Shown here in pieces: positions 8,457 to 17,654 of a stretch of DNA of 64,000 nucleotides. Made by a program: the position numbers and the translations under genes. The stretch comes from Streptomyces sp. NBC_01408 (GTDB lineage: Bacteria; Actinomycetota; Actinomycetes; Streptomycetales; Streptomycetaceae), in NCBI RefSeq assembly GCF_026340255.1, contig NZ_JAPEPJ010000002.1:1116001-1180000 (forward strand), in the 5' to 3' direction. Within the stretch, counting starts at the first letter, position 1; the number at the start of each line of letters is the position of its first letter. The notes beneath the pieces were generated by a model, which searched no databases, had not been told where the DNA came from, and worked only from the letters and a program-made list of their open reading frames with translations.

Positions 8457-9941
8457 ATGCACACCGACACCGAGCGTTGCGTCAGAGCCGTGCAGTCGAA
8501 GGACGCCCGCTTCGACGGCTGGTTCTTCACCGCAGTCCTGACCACCCGGATCTACTGCCGGCCCAGCTGCCCCGCGGTACCGCCCAAGGTCGAGAACATG
8601 ACGTTCCTGCCCAGCGCCGCCGCCTGCCAGCAGGCAGGGTTCCGGGCCTGCAAGCGGTGCCGGCCCGACACCAGCCCCGGCTCCCCCGAGTGGAACGCCC
8701 GCGCCGACGCCGTGGCCCGGGCGATGCGGCTCATCCAGGACGGGGTCGTCGACCGCGAGGGCGTGCCCGGCCTCGCCACCCGCCTCGGCTACTCGACCCG
8801 CCAGGTCGAACGGCAGCTCAACGCCGAACTCGGCGCCGGGCCGCTGGCCCTCGCCCGCGCCCAGCGCGCCCAGACCGCGCGGCTGCTCATCGAGACCTCC
8901 GAGCTGCCGATGGGCGACGTCGCCTTCGCCGCCGGGTTCTCCTCCATCCGCACCTTCAACGACACCGTCCGCGAGGTCTTCGCCCTCTCCCCCAGCGAGC
9001 TGCGGGAGAAGGCCGCGAAGGCCAGCCGCCGCGCGGACGTCGAGCCGCGGATCCCGGGGACGATCAGCCTGCGGCTGCCGTTCCGGACCCCGCTGAACCC
9101 CGACAACCTCTTCGGCCACCTCGCCGCGACGGCCGTACCCGGCGTCGAGGAGTGGCGCGACGGCGCCTACCGCCGCACCCTGCGCCTGCCCTACGGCACC
9201 GGCGTCGTCGCCCTGACCCCGCAGCCCGACCACATCGGCTGCCGGCTGGCCCTCACCGACCTGCGCGACCTCACCATCGCCATCAGCCGCTGCCGCTGGA
9301 TGCTCGACCTGGACGCCGATCCCGAGGCGGTGGACGGTCAGCTGCGCTCCGACCCGCTGCTGGCCCCGCTCGTGGACAAGGCCCCCGGGCGGCGGGTCCC
9401 CCGTACGGTGGACGCTGCGGAGTTCGCCGTACGGGCGGTGCTGGGCCAGCAGGTGTCCACGGCGGCGGCCCGGACGCACGCCGCCCGGCTGGTCACCGCG
9501 TACGGGGAGCGCGTGGAGGACCCGCAGGGCGGGCTGACGCACCTCTTCCCCTCCCCGCAGGCGCTGGCCGGGCTGGACCCGGAGGCGCTGGCCCTGCCGC
9601 GCAGCCGGCGCACCACGCTCACCACGCTGGTCTCGGCGCTCGCCGACGGTTCGCTGCCGCTCGGCATCGACAGCGACTGGGAGGCGGCGCGGGCGCTGCT
9701 CTCGGCGCTGCCCGGCTTCGGCCCGTGGACCACGGAGGTGATCGCGATGCGGGCGCTCGGCGACCCGGACGCCTTCCTGCCGTCCGACCTCGGGGTCCGG
9801 CGGGCGGCGCGGGGGCTGGGACTGCCGTCCACCCCCACCGCCCTGACCGCGCGGGCGGCCGACTGGCGGCCCTGGCGCGCGTACGCCGTCCAGTACCTGT
9901 GGGCCGCCGAGGACCACCCCATCAACCACCTGCCCGTCTGA
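8457..9941 (+). CDS. alkA: Ada N-domain / AraC HTH / AlkA DNA glycosylase fusion
   Basis: Combined sensor and base-excision repair protein for alkylated DNA, 494 residues. Residues 1-75 are the Ada zinc domain with the four cysteines of the methyl-phosphotriester acceptor site (Cys34, Cys38, Cys65, Cys68, spaced as in E. coli Ada). Next comes an AraC-type HTH (about 80-180, LATRLGYSTRQVERQL). From about 200 it is an AlkA-type glycosylase with the VRAVLGQQVSTAAART segment and HhH-GPD region LSALPGFGPWTTEVIAMR, whose following Asp (FLPSDLG) is the catalytic one. Start at 8457 rather than further upstream, because the upstream frame runs through the repeat. Twelve bp before ogt, so one repair operon. 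Confidence 0.92.
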   Translation: MHTDTERCVRAVQSKDARFDGWFFTAVLTTRIYCRPSCPAVPPKVENMTFLPSAAACQQAGFRACKRCRPDTSPGSPEWNARADAVARAMRLIQDGVVDREGVPGLATRLGYSTRQVERQLNAELGAGPLALARAQRAQTARLLIETSELPMGDVAFAAGFSSIRTFNDTVREVFALSPSELREKAAKASRRADVEPRIPGTISLRLPFRTPLNPDNLFGHLAATAVPGVEEWRDGAYRRTLRLPYGTGVVALTPQPDHIGCRLALTDLRDLTIAISRCRWMLDLDADPEAVDGQLRSDPLLAPLVDKAPGRRVPRTVDAAEFAVRAVLGQQVSTAAARTHAARLVTAYGERVEDPQGGLTHLFPSPQALAGLDPEALALPRSRRTTLTTLVSALADGSLPLGIDSDWEAARALLSALPGFGPWTTEVIAMRALGDPDAFLPSDLGVRRAARGLGLPSTPTALTARAADWRPWRAYAVQYLWAAEDHPINHLPV

Positions 9942-9953
9942 GGAGCACATCCC

Positions 9954-10457
9954 ATGAGCACCAGCACCAGCACCACCAGCAAGCAGTACACGGTCGTCGA
10001 CAGCCCGCTCGGGCCGCTCACCCTGGTCTCCACCGGCGGGGTCCTCAGCGCCCTGTACATGACGGACCACCGGCACCGGCCCGTCGAGGAGACCTTCGGG
10101 GAACGAGTACCGGCGGGCGCGGCCCCCTTCCCGGAGGTGGTCCGCGAGCTGACGGCCTACTTCGCCGGGGAGCTGACGGAGTTCACCGTCCCGGTGCACC
10201 TTGAGGGCACCGAGTTCCAGCGCAGCGTGTGGGACCAGCTGCTGCGGATCCCCTACGGCGAGACCTGGTCGTACGGGCGGCTCGCGGCGGAGCTCGGCAA
10301 GCCGAACGCCTCGCGGGCGGTGGGCCTGGCCAACGGGAAGAACCCGGTCAGCATCATCGTCCCGTGCCACCGCGTCATCGGCGCCTCGGGCGCGATGACG
10401 GGCTACGGTGGCGGGCTGGACCGCAAGGTGCGGCTGCTGGAGCTGGAGGGGAAGTAG
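9954..10457 (+). CDS. ogt: Methylated-DNA--protein-cysteine methyltransferase
   Basis: Suicide repair enzyme that removes methyl groups from O6-methylguanine to its own cysteine. 167 residues, with the active-site motif IIVPCHRVIGA (acceptor Cys), the arginine-finger/HTH segment SYGRLAAELGKPNASRAVG and the conserved Asn in LANGKNP. Preceded by GAGGAGC nine bases before ATG. Cotranscribed with the Ada/AlkA fusion, which probably activates both when alkylated. Confidence 0.94.
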   Translation: MSTSTSTTSKQYTVVDSPLGPLTLVSTGGVLSALYMTDHRHRPVEETFGERVPAGAAPFPEVVRELTAYFAGELTEFTVPVHLEGTEFQRSVWDQLLRIPYGETWSYGRLAAELGKPNASRAVGLANGKNPVSIIVPCHRVIGASGAMTGYGGGLDRKVRLLELEGK

Positions 10458-10476
10458 CTCCGGACCCGGCGGTACG

Positions 10477-10905
10477 TCAGACGACGGCGAGCGGGACCAG
10501 CAGGGCGAAGGCGGCGCCGGCCTCCACCGCGTAGCTGTAGAGCGACGGGTGCTGGACGGGGGCGGCGAGCAGGACCACGCTCTGCTGGGCGGCGGCCGCC
10601 TCCACCCAGTCGGGGTCAGCGCCGAGGTTGCCCTGGTACCAGCCCTCGCAGGAGCCGGGGCCGGTGACGGCGAGGAGGTCGTCCTCGCGGCGGTAGAAGG
10701 CCTGCCAGCCGGTGGCGGGCACGGACCAGCCCTCGAAGTCGGTGAACTGGGCCCAGCCGCCCTCGCGTATCGCGGTGTCGAACAGCCAGACCGGCGTCCC
10801 CTCGGCGGTGACCTCACCGCCGGCCTGCTGGTCGGTGGTGAAGTGGACCATGGGGAGGGCTTCGGGTCCGTCAGCGGTGCTGGGCCAGGCGTACATGGTG
10901 ATCAT
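10477..10905 (-). CDS. Hypothetical protein
   Basis: 142 residues, acidic, with many Trp (at least eight) and no signal peptide or clear membrane helix apart from a moderately hydrophobic C-terminus (EAGAAFALLVPLAVV). Not recognised. Codon use matches the neighbours, so it is probably a real gene. The start is uncertain: ATG at 10905 and ATG at 10896 are both in frame and neither has a good ribosome site. It ends 20 bp from ogt (convergent) and lies 50 bp downstream of the Nudix gene on the same strand, so it may be cotranscribed with it. Confidence 0.6.
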   Translation of the reverse strand: MITMYAWPSTADGPEALPMVHFTTDQQAGGEVTAEGTPVWLFDTAIREGGWAQFTDFEGWSVPATGWQAFYRREDDLLAVTGPGSCEGWYQGNLGADPDWVEAAAAQQSVVLLAAPVQHPSLYSYAVEAGAAFALLVPLAVV

Positions 10906-10955
10906 TTACTGGATTCTGTCCTGCTCGGCGTCGGCACGGTCACGGGGCCCCGATG

Positions 10956-11456
10956 TCACGGGGCGGCGGGGCGGCGGCCGTTCTCCAGCTCGGCCGTGCC
11001 CTCGCCCGACCGGAGGACACGGCAGGCCTCCGCCGTGCGCAGGCCGAGCGCTCCGGGCAGGTAGGCGGTGAGTTCGGACGGGTCGACCAGCCGCCAGGAG
11101 ATCAGCTCTTCCTCCTGGAGCTTGACGGAGGCGAGCTGTGCGGCGTCCAGCACCCCGCCGTCGTAGACGTACGCGACGATCGGCGGCCGGCCGGCGCCCA
11201 CCGACCAGTCGACGGCGAGCAGCCGGCCGAGCGGTACGTCGATGCCGATCTCCTCGGCGCTCTCGCGGCGGGCCGCGGTGCGCGGTGACTCGCCCTGGTC
11301 CGACTCGATGGTGCCGCCCGGCAGGGCCCAGCCCTCGCGGTAGTTGGGCTCGACGAGCAGGACCCGGCCCTCGCCGTCCCGGTAGAGGGCGGCCGCTCCG
11401 GCCAGCACCCGGGGCAGGCTCGCGATGTAGGTGGCGTAGTCATCCGTGGTGGTCAC
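10956..11456 (-). CDS. Nudix hydrolase
   Basis: Hydrolyses a nucleoside diphosphate linked to another moiety; the substrate is unknown. 166 residues. The Nudix box is present as GGTIESDQGE...RRESAEEIGI: the REXXEE metal-binding glutamates are kept, but the loop before the first Glu is two residues longer than the consensus and a Ser replaces the usual hydrophobic residue after RE. GTG at 11456 is the only clear start. Housekeeping clean-up or a signalling-nucleotide role are both possible. Confidence 0.85.
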   Translation of the reverse strand: MTTTDDYATYIASLPRVLAGAAALYRDGEGRVLLVEPNYREGWALPGGTIESDQGESPRTAARRESAEEIGIDVPLGRLLAVDWSVGAGRPPIVAYVYDGGVLDAAQLASVKLQEEELISWRLVDPSELTAYLPGALGLRTAEACRVLRSGEGTAELENGRRPAAP

Positions 11457-11506
11457 GCCGCAACCCTACCCAGCCTCCCCGGGGTCCGGGGATCACGGTG
11501 CGGGCA

Positions 11507-13243
11507 TCACCCTCCGGGGGTACCGGGGCCGCCGTCCTCGTGGCCCTGGCCCTGACCCTGACCCTTGGACTCGGCGACGCGCCGCAGCCGGGGGTGGCGG
11601 GCGGCGCCCTGCTCGGTGAGGGCGTCTCCGACCATGGCCGTGACCGCGTCCCGCATGCCGTGCAGGGCGTGGTGGCGGACGGGTCCGGCCCCGGGGTCCT
11701 CGCGGAGCTCCTTCACCAGGGCCCAGCACAGCAGCAGCATGACGATGACGAAGGGCAGCGCGACCAGGATGGTGGCGGTCTGGAGGGACTTCAGGCCGCC
11801 CGCGACGAGCAGCACGGCGGCGACGGCGGCCATCAGCACGCCCCAGGTGACGACGAGCCAGGTGGGCGGGTGCAGGGAGCCGCGGCTGGTGAGCGAGCCC
11901 ATCACCAGGGAGGCCGAGTCGGCGCTGGTGACGAAGTAGGTCATGACCAGGAGCATGGCGACCCAGGAGGTGACCGCGGAGAGCGGCAGGGCGTCCAGCA
12001 TCGCGAAGAGCGAGGCCTCCGTCCCGTCCTTGATCTCGGCGGCGAAGTCGACGGCGCCGGTGGAGTCGAGTCGGATGGCGGTGCCGCCCATCACGCAGAA
12101 CCAGATGACGGTGGCCCCGCTGGGGACGAGCAGTACGCCGATGAGGAACTCGCGGATGGTCCGGCCGCGCGAGATGCGGGCGATGAAGGTGCCGACGAAG
12201 GGCGCCCAGGAGAGCCACCACGCCCAGTAGAAGATCGTCCAGGCGCCGAGCCAGGCGGAGTCGGTGAAGGCGCCGGTGCGGCTGGCCATGGGCAGCAGCT
12301 GGTGCAGGTAGCCGCCGACGCTGGAGGGGATCACGTCGAGGACGTAGACGGTGGGGCCGAGGACGAAGACGAAGAGCATCAGGGTGGCGGCGAGCACGAT
12401 GTTGATGGTGCTCAGCCACTTGACCCCCTTGTGCAGGCCCGAGAAGGCGGAGAGGACGAAGGCCGCAGAGAGCGAGGCGATGATGACCAGCTCGACGCCG
12501 GTGGAGTCCTCGATCCCGGTGGTGAGGCTGAGCCCCTTGGACACCTGGAGCGCCCCGAGCCCGAGGCTGGTGGCGGTGCCGAAGACGGTGGCGAAGACGG
12601 CGAGCAGGTCGATGGCCTTGCCGGCCCGGCCGTTCGCCCGCTCCTCGCCCATCAGCGGGACGAAGGCGGAGCTGAGGCGGTTGCCGCGGCCCTTGCGGAA
12701 GGTCGCGTAGGCCAGGGCGAGACCGGCGATGCCGTAGATCGCCCAGGGGGTCAGCGTCCAGTGGAAGAAGGAGTACTCCATGGCCGCGAGCGCCGAGGCG
12801 CCCGTGGCGGGGGCGGCCCCGGAGGCGGGGGGCGGGTTCAGGTAGTGGGTGAGCGGCTCCCCCACCCCGTAGAACATCAGGCCGATGCCCATGCCCGCGC
12901 TGAACATCATGGCGATCCACGCGAGGTTGGTGAACTCGGGCTCGGAGTCGTCGGCGCCGAGGCGGATCCGGCCGAAACGGCTGACCGCGAGCACGACGCA
13001 CATGACGAGGAAGACGTCGGCGGCGATCACGAACAGCCAGGCGAAGTTCTCCAGCACCCAGGCGAGCGCGGTGCTCGACGCGGTGTCGAAGGAGCCCTTG
13101 GCGAGCGCCGCCCAGCCGACGACGGCCAGCACGGCGATCACACCGACGGTGACGACGGTGAGGTCGGGCGTGCCCCCGGCAGGTCCGCCGGAGCCGCCAC
13201 CTGGGGAGTCCGGATGTGGCTGTTCCAGTGAATCCGCGCTCAT
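11507..13243 (-). CDS. BCCT-family betaine/choline/carnitine transporter
   Basis: Sodium- or proton-coupled uptake of quaternary ammonium osmolytes. 578 residues with about twelve hydrophobic helices, the glycine-rich substrate segment GMGIGLMFYGVGEP, and the family signature WTIFYWAWWLSWAPFVG with its aromatic box. The N-terminus (25 residues) and the C-terminus (about 60 residues, charged, ending in a QGQGQG run) are cytoplasmic; in BetP such tails sense osmotic stress. No choline dehydrogenase or betaine genes lie beside it, so the specific substrate is left open. Confidence 0.9.
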   Translation of the reverse strand: MSADSLEQPHPDSPGGGSGGPAGGTPDLTVVTVGVIAVLAVVGWAALAKGSFDTASSTALAWVLENFAWLFVIAADVFLVMCVVLAVSRFGRIRLGADDSEPEFTNLAWIAMMFSAGMGIGLMFYGVGEPLTHYLNPPPASGAAPATGASALAAMEYSFFHWTLTPWAIYGIAGLALAYATFRKGRGNRLSSAFVPLMGEERANGRAGKAIDLLAVFATVFGTATSLGLGALQVSKGLSLTTGIEDSTGVELVIIASLSAAFVLSAFSGLHKGVKWLSTINIVLAATLMLFVFVLGPTVYVLDVIPSSVGGYLHQLLPMASRTGAFTDSAWLGAWTIFYWAWWLSWAPFVGTFIARISRGRTIREFLIGVLLVPSGATVIWFCVMGGTAIRLDSTGAVDFAAEIKDGTEASLFAMLDALPLSAVTSWVAMLLVMTYFVTSADSASLVMGSLTSRGSLHPPTWLVVTWGVLMAAVAAVLLVAGGLKSLQTATILVALPFVIVMLLLCWALVKELREDPGAGPVRHHALHGMRDAVTAMVGDALTEQGAARHPRLRRVAESKGQGQGQGHEDGGPGTPGG

Positions 13244-13386
13244 GCGGCCACACTATGCAGGCGTATATACCGATTTAGAGGCATGGCGCGCCGGGTGTGG
13301 CCCAGGCCACTCATGGGCATAGGAGGATCCTCCGGATAAGCTCATGGCGGCGCGACTGCACTGTTCGATAGCAAGGGAATAGCAAG

Positions 13387-14535
13387 GTGACGGACGGAGC
13401 AGTAACTGAGACCGCGCGCGTGCTCATCGCCGCGGACAAATTCAAGGGCTCGCTCACGGCCGTTCAGGTCGCGGAGCGGGTGACGGCAGGCCTTCGCAAG
13501 GCCGTACCGGGCGTGGAGATCGAGACCCTCCCCGTCGCGGACGGCGGCGACGGCACGGTCGCGGCCGCGGTGGCGGCCGGTTTCGAGCGCCGGGAGGTAC
13601 GGGTCACCGGACCGCTCGGTGACCAGGTCACGGCCGCCTTCGCGCTGCGCGAGGGCACCGCGGTGGTCGAGATGGCGGAGGCCTCCGGGCTCCAGCTGCT
13701 CCCGGCGGGCACCTTCGCGCCGCTGACGGCCACCACGTACGGCTCGGGCGAGCTGCTGAAGGCCGCGCTGGACGCGGGCGCGCGCTCGATCGTCTTCGGT
13801 GTGGGCGGCAGTGCCACCACCGACGGCGGCGCCGGCATGCTGGCCGCGCTGGGCGCCGTGTTCCTGGATGCGAACGGCGAACCGGTCGGTCCGGGCGGCG
13901 GCGCGCTGGCCGGGCTGGCCTCGGCCGACCTGTCCGGCGTGGACCCGCGCTTCGCCGAGGTGGACTTCGTCCTCGCCAGCGACGTGGACAACCCGCTGAC
14001 CGGCCCGAAGGGCGCGCCCGCGGTCTACGGCCCGCAGAAGGGCGCCTCGCCCGAGGACGTGGCGACGCTCGACGCGGCCCTGGCCCACTTCGCGGTGGTG
14101 CTGGAGAAGTCGATCGGCGCCAAGGCCGCCGAGTGCGCACTGCTCCCGGGTGCGGGCGGCGCGGGCGGCATCGGCTACGGGGCCCTGCTGCTCGGCGCGA
14201 CGTTCCGTCCCGGCATCGAGCTGATGCTGGAGGTGCTGGGCTTCGCCCCGGCCCTGGAGCGGGCCACGCTGGTCATCACCGGTGAGGGCTCGCTGGACGA
14301 GCAGACCCTGCACGGCAAGGCGCCGGCGGGCGTGGCGGCAGCCGCGCGCGCGGCGGGCAAGCCGGTGGTGGCCGTCTGCGGCCGCCTGCTGCTGAGCCAG
14401 GAGGCCCTGGAGGCGGCCGGCATCCGCCGGGCGTACCCGCTGACGGACCTGGAGCCCGACCCGGCGAAGTCCATCCCGAACGCGGGTCCCCTGCTGGAGC
14501 GGGTCGCGGCGAACATCGCCGCCGACGTCCTCTGA
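13387..14535 (+). CDS. Glycerate kinase (GlxK/GarK type)
   Basis: Phosphorylates glycerate to 2- or 3-phosphoglycerate, feeding photorespiratory-like or glyoxylate-derived carbon into glycolysis. 382 residues, normal for the family. Diagnostic stretches are VLIAADKFKGSLTAVQVAER near the start, LPVADGGDGTVAA, GVGGSATTDGGAGMLAALG and TGEGSLDEQTLHGKAP. GTG at 13387 is the start; AAGGGA lies nine bases upstream. A GC hairpin follows the stop. Confidence 0.92.
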   Translation: MTDGAVTETARVLIAADKFKGSLTAVQVAERVTAGLRKAVPGVEIETLPVADGGDGTVAAAVAAGFERREVRVTGPLGDQVTAAFALREGTAVVEMAEASGLQLLPAGTFAPLTATTYGSGELLKAALDAGARSIVFGVGGSATTDGGAGMLAALGAVFLDANGEPVGPGGGALAGLASADLSGVDPRFAEVDFVLASDVDNPLTGPKGAPAVYGPQKGASPEDVATLDAALAHFAVVLEKSIGAKAAECALLPGAGGAGGIGYGALLLGATFRPGIELMLEVLGFAPALERATLVITGEGSLDEQTLHGKAPAGVAAAARAAGKPVVAVCGRLLLSQEALEAAGIRRAYPLTDLEPDPAKSIPNAGPLLERVAANIAADVL

Positions 14536-14552
14536 GCCGTCCCGGCCGGTGA

Positions 14553-14580
14553 GGCCCGGACCCCCACCGGGGTCCGGGCC
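14553..14580 (+). terminator. Hairpin terminator after glycerate kinase
   Basis: Perfect 12-bp inverted repeat, arms 14553-14564 (GGCCCGGACCCC) and 14569-14580, with a 4-nt loop, starting 18 bp after the stop codon. Confidence 0.75.
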
Positions 14581-14588
14581 TCCGCCAT

Positions 14589-14701
14589 CCCAGCCTCGCC
14601 GGCGTTTGAGGCGCGGGTCCCGGCGAGCCCGGTGCCCGGCGGAGCCGGGTTTCCTGGGGCTCCGCCCCAGACCCCGCGCCTCAAACGCCGGCGAGGCTGG
14701 G
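14589..14701. repeat. Inverted pair of the dispersed GC-rich repeat
   Basis: Perfect 29-bp inverted repeat, arms 14589-14617 and 14673-14701, spaced by 55 bp that contain a CTGGGGCTCCGCCCCAG hairpin. Same core (CCTCGCCGGCGTTTGAGG) as at 1534 and 8251. Confidence 0.8.
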
Positions 14702-14768
14702 TTCCCGAAGGCTGGATCGCGAGGCCCGGCAGCCACCCCGAACCCCCGGACAGTGTTAGAAATGGCTC

Positions 14769-17582
14769 ATGACCGGACGTTTTGGTCGACAGCCGACCGG
14801 ATGGGGCCCGCGCCTGCTCGCGCGACTGTCCAAATGGGTCCACAGCGTCGCCGGTCAGGTCTTCGCCCTCCAGGCGGTGATCGTGCTGCTGCTGATCGCC
14901 GCCGCCGCCGCGGCCCTGGTGGTCCAGGCCCGGTACGACATCCGGCGTGACGCCGCCAACCGCTCCCTCGCGGCCGCCGAGGCCTTCGCCCACGCACCCG
15001 GTCTCCCGGAGGCGCTGCGCACCCCGAACCCGACCGCCGCGCTCCAGCCCCTGGCCGAGGCCGCCCGCCGGGCCTCGGGCGTGGACTTCCTCGCCGTGAT
15101 GAGCACCGAGGGGATCCGGTACACCGACTCGCGGCCGGAGCTGATCGGCGAGCGCGCCACCGGCGACCTGGCGCGCGCCCTGGCCGGGCAGTCCTTCACC
15201 GAGACCTTCACCGGCGAGCCGAGCGACGCGGTCCGCGCCGTGGTTCCCGTACGCGACGAGCGCGGGGCCATCATCGGCCTGGTCGGCACCGGCATCGAGG
15301 TGGCGAACGTCTCCGACGCGGTCGAGGACCAGCTCCCGCTCCTCCTGGGCGCCGCCGCGGGCGCCCTCCTCCTCGGCACCGGCGGCGCCGCGCTGGTCAG
15401 CCGCCGGCTGCGGCGCCAGACGCACGGCCTGGGCGCCGCCGAGATGACCCGGATGAACGAGCACCACGAGGCGGTCCTGCACGCCGTGCGCGAGGGCGTC
15501 CTCATCATCGACGCCGACCATCTGCTGATCCTCGCGAACGACGAGGCCCGCAGGCTCCTCGACCTGCCCCCCGACCCCGAACAGCGGCACGTCGGCGACC
15601 TCGGCCTCGACCCGGGCACCGCGGAACTGCTCACCTCCGGCCGGATCGCGACCGACGAGGTGCACCTGGCGGGCGACCGGCTGCTCGCCGTCAACGTCCG
15701 GCCCACCGAGCCGTACGCGGGCCAGCCCTCCGGCACCGTCATGACGCTGCGCGACTCCACGGAGCTCGCCGCGCTCTCCGGCCGGGCCGAGGTGGCCCGC
15801 GGCAGGCTCCAGCTGCTGTACGACGCCGGAGTGCGGATCGGCACCACCCTGGACGTGGTGCGCACCGCCGAGGAGCTCTCGGAGGTCGCCGTCCCCCGCT
15901 TCGCCGACTTCACCACCGTGGAACTGCTGGACCCGGTGCTGCGCGGTGACGAGCCCTCGCTGGTCAGCGGCCATTTCACCGAGATGCGCCGGGCGGCCAT
16001 GAGCGGTGTCAGCACGGACCATCCGCTCCAGCCGGTCGGCGACGTCATCCGCTTCGAGGTGCCGACGGCGCCGATGGCCTCGGCCCTGGACGCCGGGCAC
16101 GCGATGCTCGCCGCCGATCTGAACGCCGCGATGGGCTGGCGCGCCCAGGACTCCGAGGGGACCCGCCTGGCCCTCGGCTACGGGCTGCACTCGCTGATTT
16201 CCGCACCGCTCCAGGCGCGGGGCGTCGTCCTCGGCATGGCCAACTTCTGGCGGGCCGCCGACACCCCGGAGCCCTTCGACGAGGAGGACCTGTCCTTCGC
16301 CGAGGAGCTGGCGGCGCGCGCCGCGGTCTCCATCGACAACGCCCGCCGCTTCACCCGCGAGCACGCCATGGCCGTGACGCTCCAGCGCAGCCTGCTGCCC
16401 CGGGTACTGCCCGACCAGAACGCCGTGGACGTGGCCTTCCGCTACCTGCCCGCGAAGGCCGGTGTCGGCGGGGACTGGTTCGACGTGATCCCGCTGCCGG
16501 GGGCGCGGGTGGCGCTGGTCGTCGGAGACGTCGTGGGCCACGGGGTGCACGCCGCGGCCACCATGGGGCGGCTGCGCACCGCCGTGCACAACTTCTCGAC
16601 GCTCGACCTGCCCCCCGACGAACTCCTCGGCCACCTGGACGAGCTGATCAACCGGATCGACCAGAACGAGAGCGGTGGCGCGGCGGCGGGCGGGGGTGAG
16701 GGCGGGAGCGAGGAGGACGGGGCCTCGGACGGTGTGGGCGAGTCGGCCCAGATCACCGGCGCCACCTGCCTGTACGCGGTCTACGACCCGGTCTCCGGGC
16801 GGTGCGTGATGGCCAGCGCCGGACACCCCGGTCCCGCGCTGGTCAGCCCCGACGGGTGGGTGGAGTTCCCCGAGCTGCCCACCGGGCTGCCGCTGGGCGT
16901 GGGCGGCATGCCGTTCGAGGCCGCCCACTTCCAGCTGCCGGAGGCCAGCCGGCTCGTGCTGTTCACCGACGGCCTGGTGGAGGACCGCGACCGGGACTTC
17001 GACACCGGGCTGCGGCTGCTGGGCGAGGCCCTGTCGAGGCCCGGCCGCAGCCCCGAACAGGCCTGTGCGGACGTGCTCGCCGCGCTGCTGTTCCCGGCGC
17101 CGAGCGACGACATCGCGCTGCTGATCGCCGACACCCGGCGGCTGGAGGCCGACCGGATCGCCGAGTGGGAGGTGCCCGGCGACCCGTCGGCCGTCTCCCG
17201 GGTGCGCAACGCGGGCTCGGCGCAGCTCAGCGCGTGGGGCCTGGAGGACATCGCCTTCACCACCGAGCTGATCCTCAGCGAGCTGATCACCAACGCCATC
17301 CGGTACGGGAGCGCGCCCGTACGGGTCCGGCTGCTGCGCGACCGGAGCCTGATCGTCGAGGTGTCCGACGGCAGCAGCACCTCCCCGCACCTGCGGTACG
17401 CGGCCACCACCGACGAGGGCGGGCGGGGGCTGTTCCTCGTCGCGCAGTACGCCGAGCGGTGGGGCACCCGTTACACGGACCGCGGCAAGGTCATCTGGGC
17501 CGAGCTGCCGCTGGCCGGGGGCGGGGAACTGCCGGGGGTGGCGGAGCCGGACCTCGACGCGCTGGAGGACCTGGCCTGGTGA
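14769..17582 (+). CDS. Membrane-bound SpoIIE-type phosphatase with sensor, PAS, GAF and ATPase domains
   Basis: Predicted to dephosphorylate an anti-anti-sigma factor in response to an external signal. 937 residues in order: TM1 (about 33-52), an extracytoplasmic sensor of about 135 residues, TM2 (about 189-209), PAS (about 225-340), GAF (about 350-530), PP2C/SpoIIE phosphatase (about 545-790, with GVGGDWFDVIPL and VVGDVVGHGVHAA carrying metal-binding Asp residues) and a C-terminal histidine-kinase-like ATPase (about 800-930, ILSELITNAIRYG and DEGGRGLFLV). The last domain resembles anti-sigma kinases of the RsbW type, so one chain carries both opposing activities. A Gly/Glu-rich insert of about 20 residues interrupts the phosphatase. 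Convergent with a related gene. Confidence 0.9.
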   Translation: MTGRFGRQPTGWGPRLLARLSKWVHSVAGQVFALQAVIVLLLIAAAAAALVVQARYDIRRDAANRSLAAAEAFAHAPGLPEALRTPNPTAALQPLAEAARRASGVDFLAVMSTEGIRYTDSRPELIGERATGDLARALAGQSFTETFTGEPSDAVRAVVPVRDERGAIIGLVGTGIEVANVSDAVEDQLPLLLGAAAGALLLGTGGAALVSRRLRRQTHGLGAAEMTRMNEHHEAVLHAVREGVLIIDADHLLILANDEARRLLDLPPDPEQRHVGDLGLDPGTAELLTSGRIATDEVHLAGDRLLAVNVRPTEPYAGQPSGTVMTLRDSTELAALSGRAEVARGRLQLLYDAGVRIGTTLDVVRTAEELSEVAVPRFADFTTVELLDPVLRGDEPSLVSGHFTEMRRAAMSGVSTDHPLQPVGDVIRFEVPTAPMASALDAGHAMLAADLNAAMGWRAQDSEGTRLALGYGLHSLISAPLQARGVVLGMANFWRAADTPEPFDEEDLSFAEELAARAAVSIDNARRFTREHAMAVTLQRSLLPRVLPDQNAVDVAFRYLPAKAGVGGDWFDVIPLPGARVALVVGDVVGHGVHAAATMGRLRTAVHNFSTLDLPPDELLGHLDELINRIDQNESGGAAAGGGEGGSEEDGASDGVGESAQITGATCLYAVYDPVSGRCVMASAGHPGPALVSPDGWVEFPELPTGLPLGVGGMPFEAAHFQLPEASRLVLFTDGLVEDRDRDFDTGLRLLGEALSRPGRSPEQACADVLAALLFPAPSDDIALLIADTRRLEADRIAEWEVPGDPSAVSRVRNAGSAQLSAWGLEDIAFTTELILSELITNAIRYGSAPVRVRLLRDRSLIVEVSDGSSTSPHLRYAATTDEGGRGLFLVAQYAERWGTRYTDRGKVIWAELPLAGGGELPGVAEPDLDALEDLAW

Positions 17583-17590
17583 GGCGCGGC

Positions 17591-17654
17591 CCCTGACCGG
17601 CCGCGCTCCCTTCCCGGCCAAGCCCCGGCCCGGCCTGCTCCCGGCCGGTCAGGG
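17591..17654. terminator. Shared terminator of the two convergent SpoIIE genes
   Basis: 12-bp perfect inverted repeat CCCTGACCGGCC (17591-17602) with its complement at 17643-17654, around a GC-rich 40-nt loop. The right arm includes the stop codon of the minus-strand gene. Confidence 0.6.

Noticed and set aside
6036..10817. A 1593-codon open frame on the minus strand
   Set aside because: Only its last 262 codons (livF) look like a protein; the rest is antisense to PucR, Ada/AlkA and ogt, open because of high GC.
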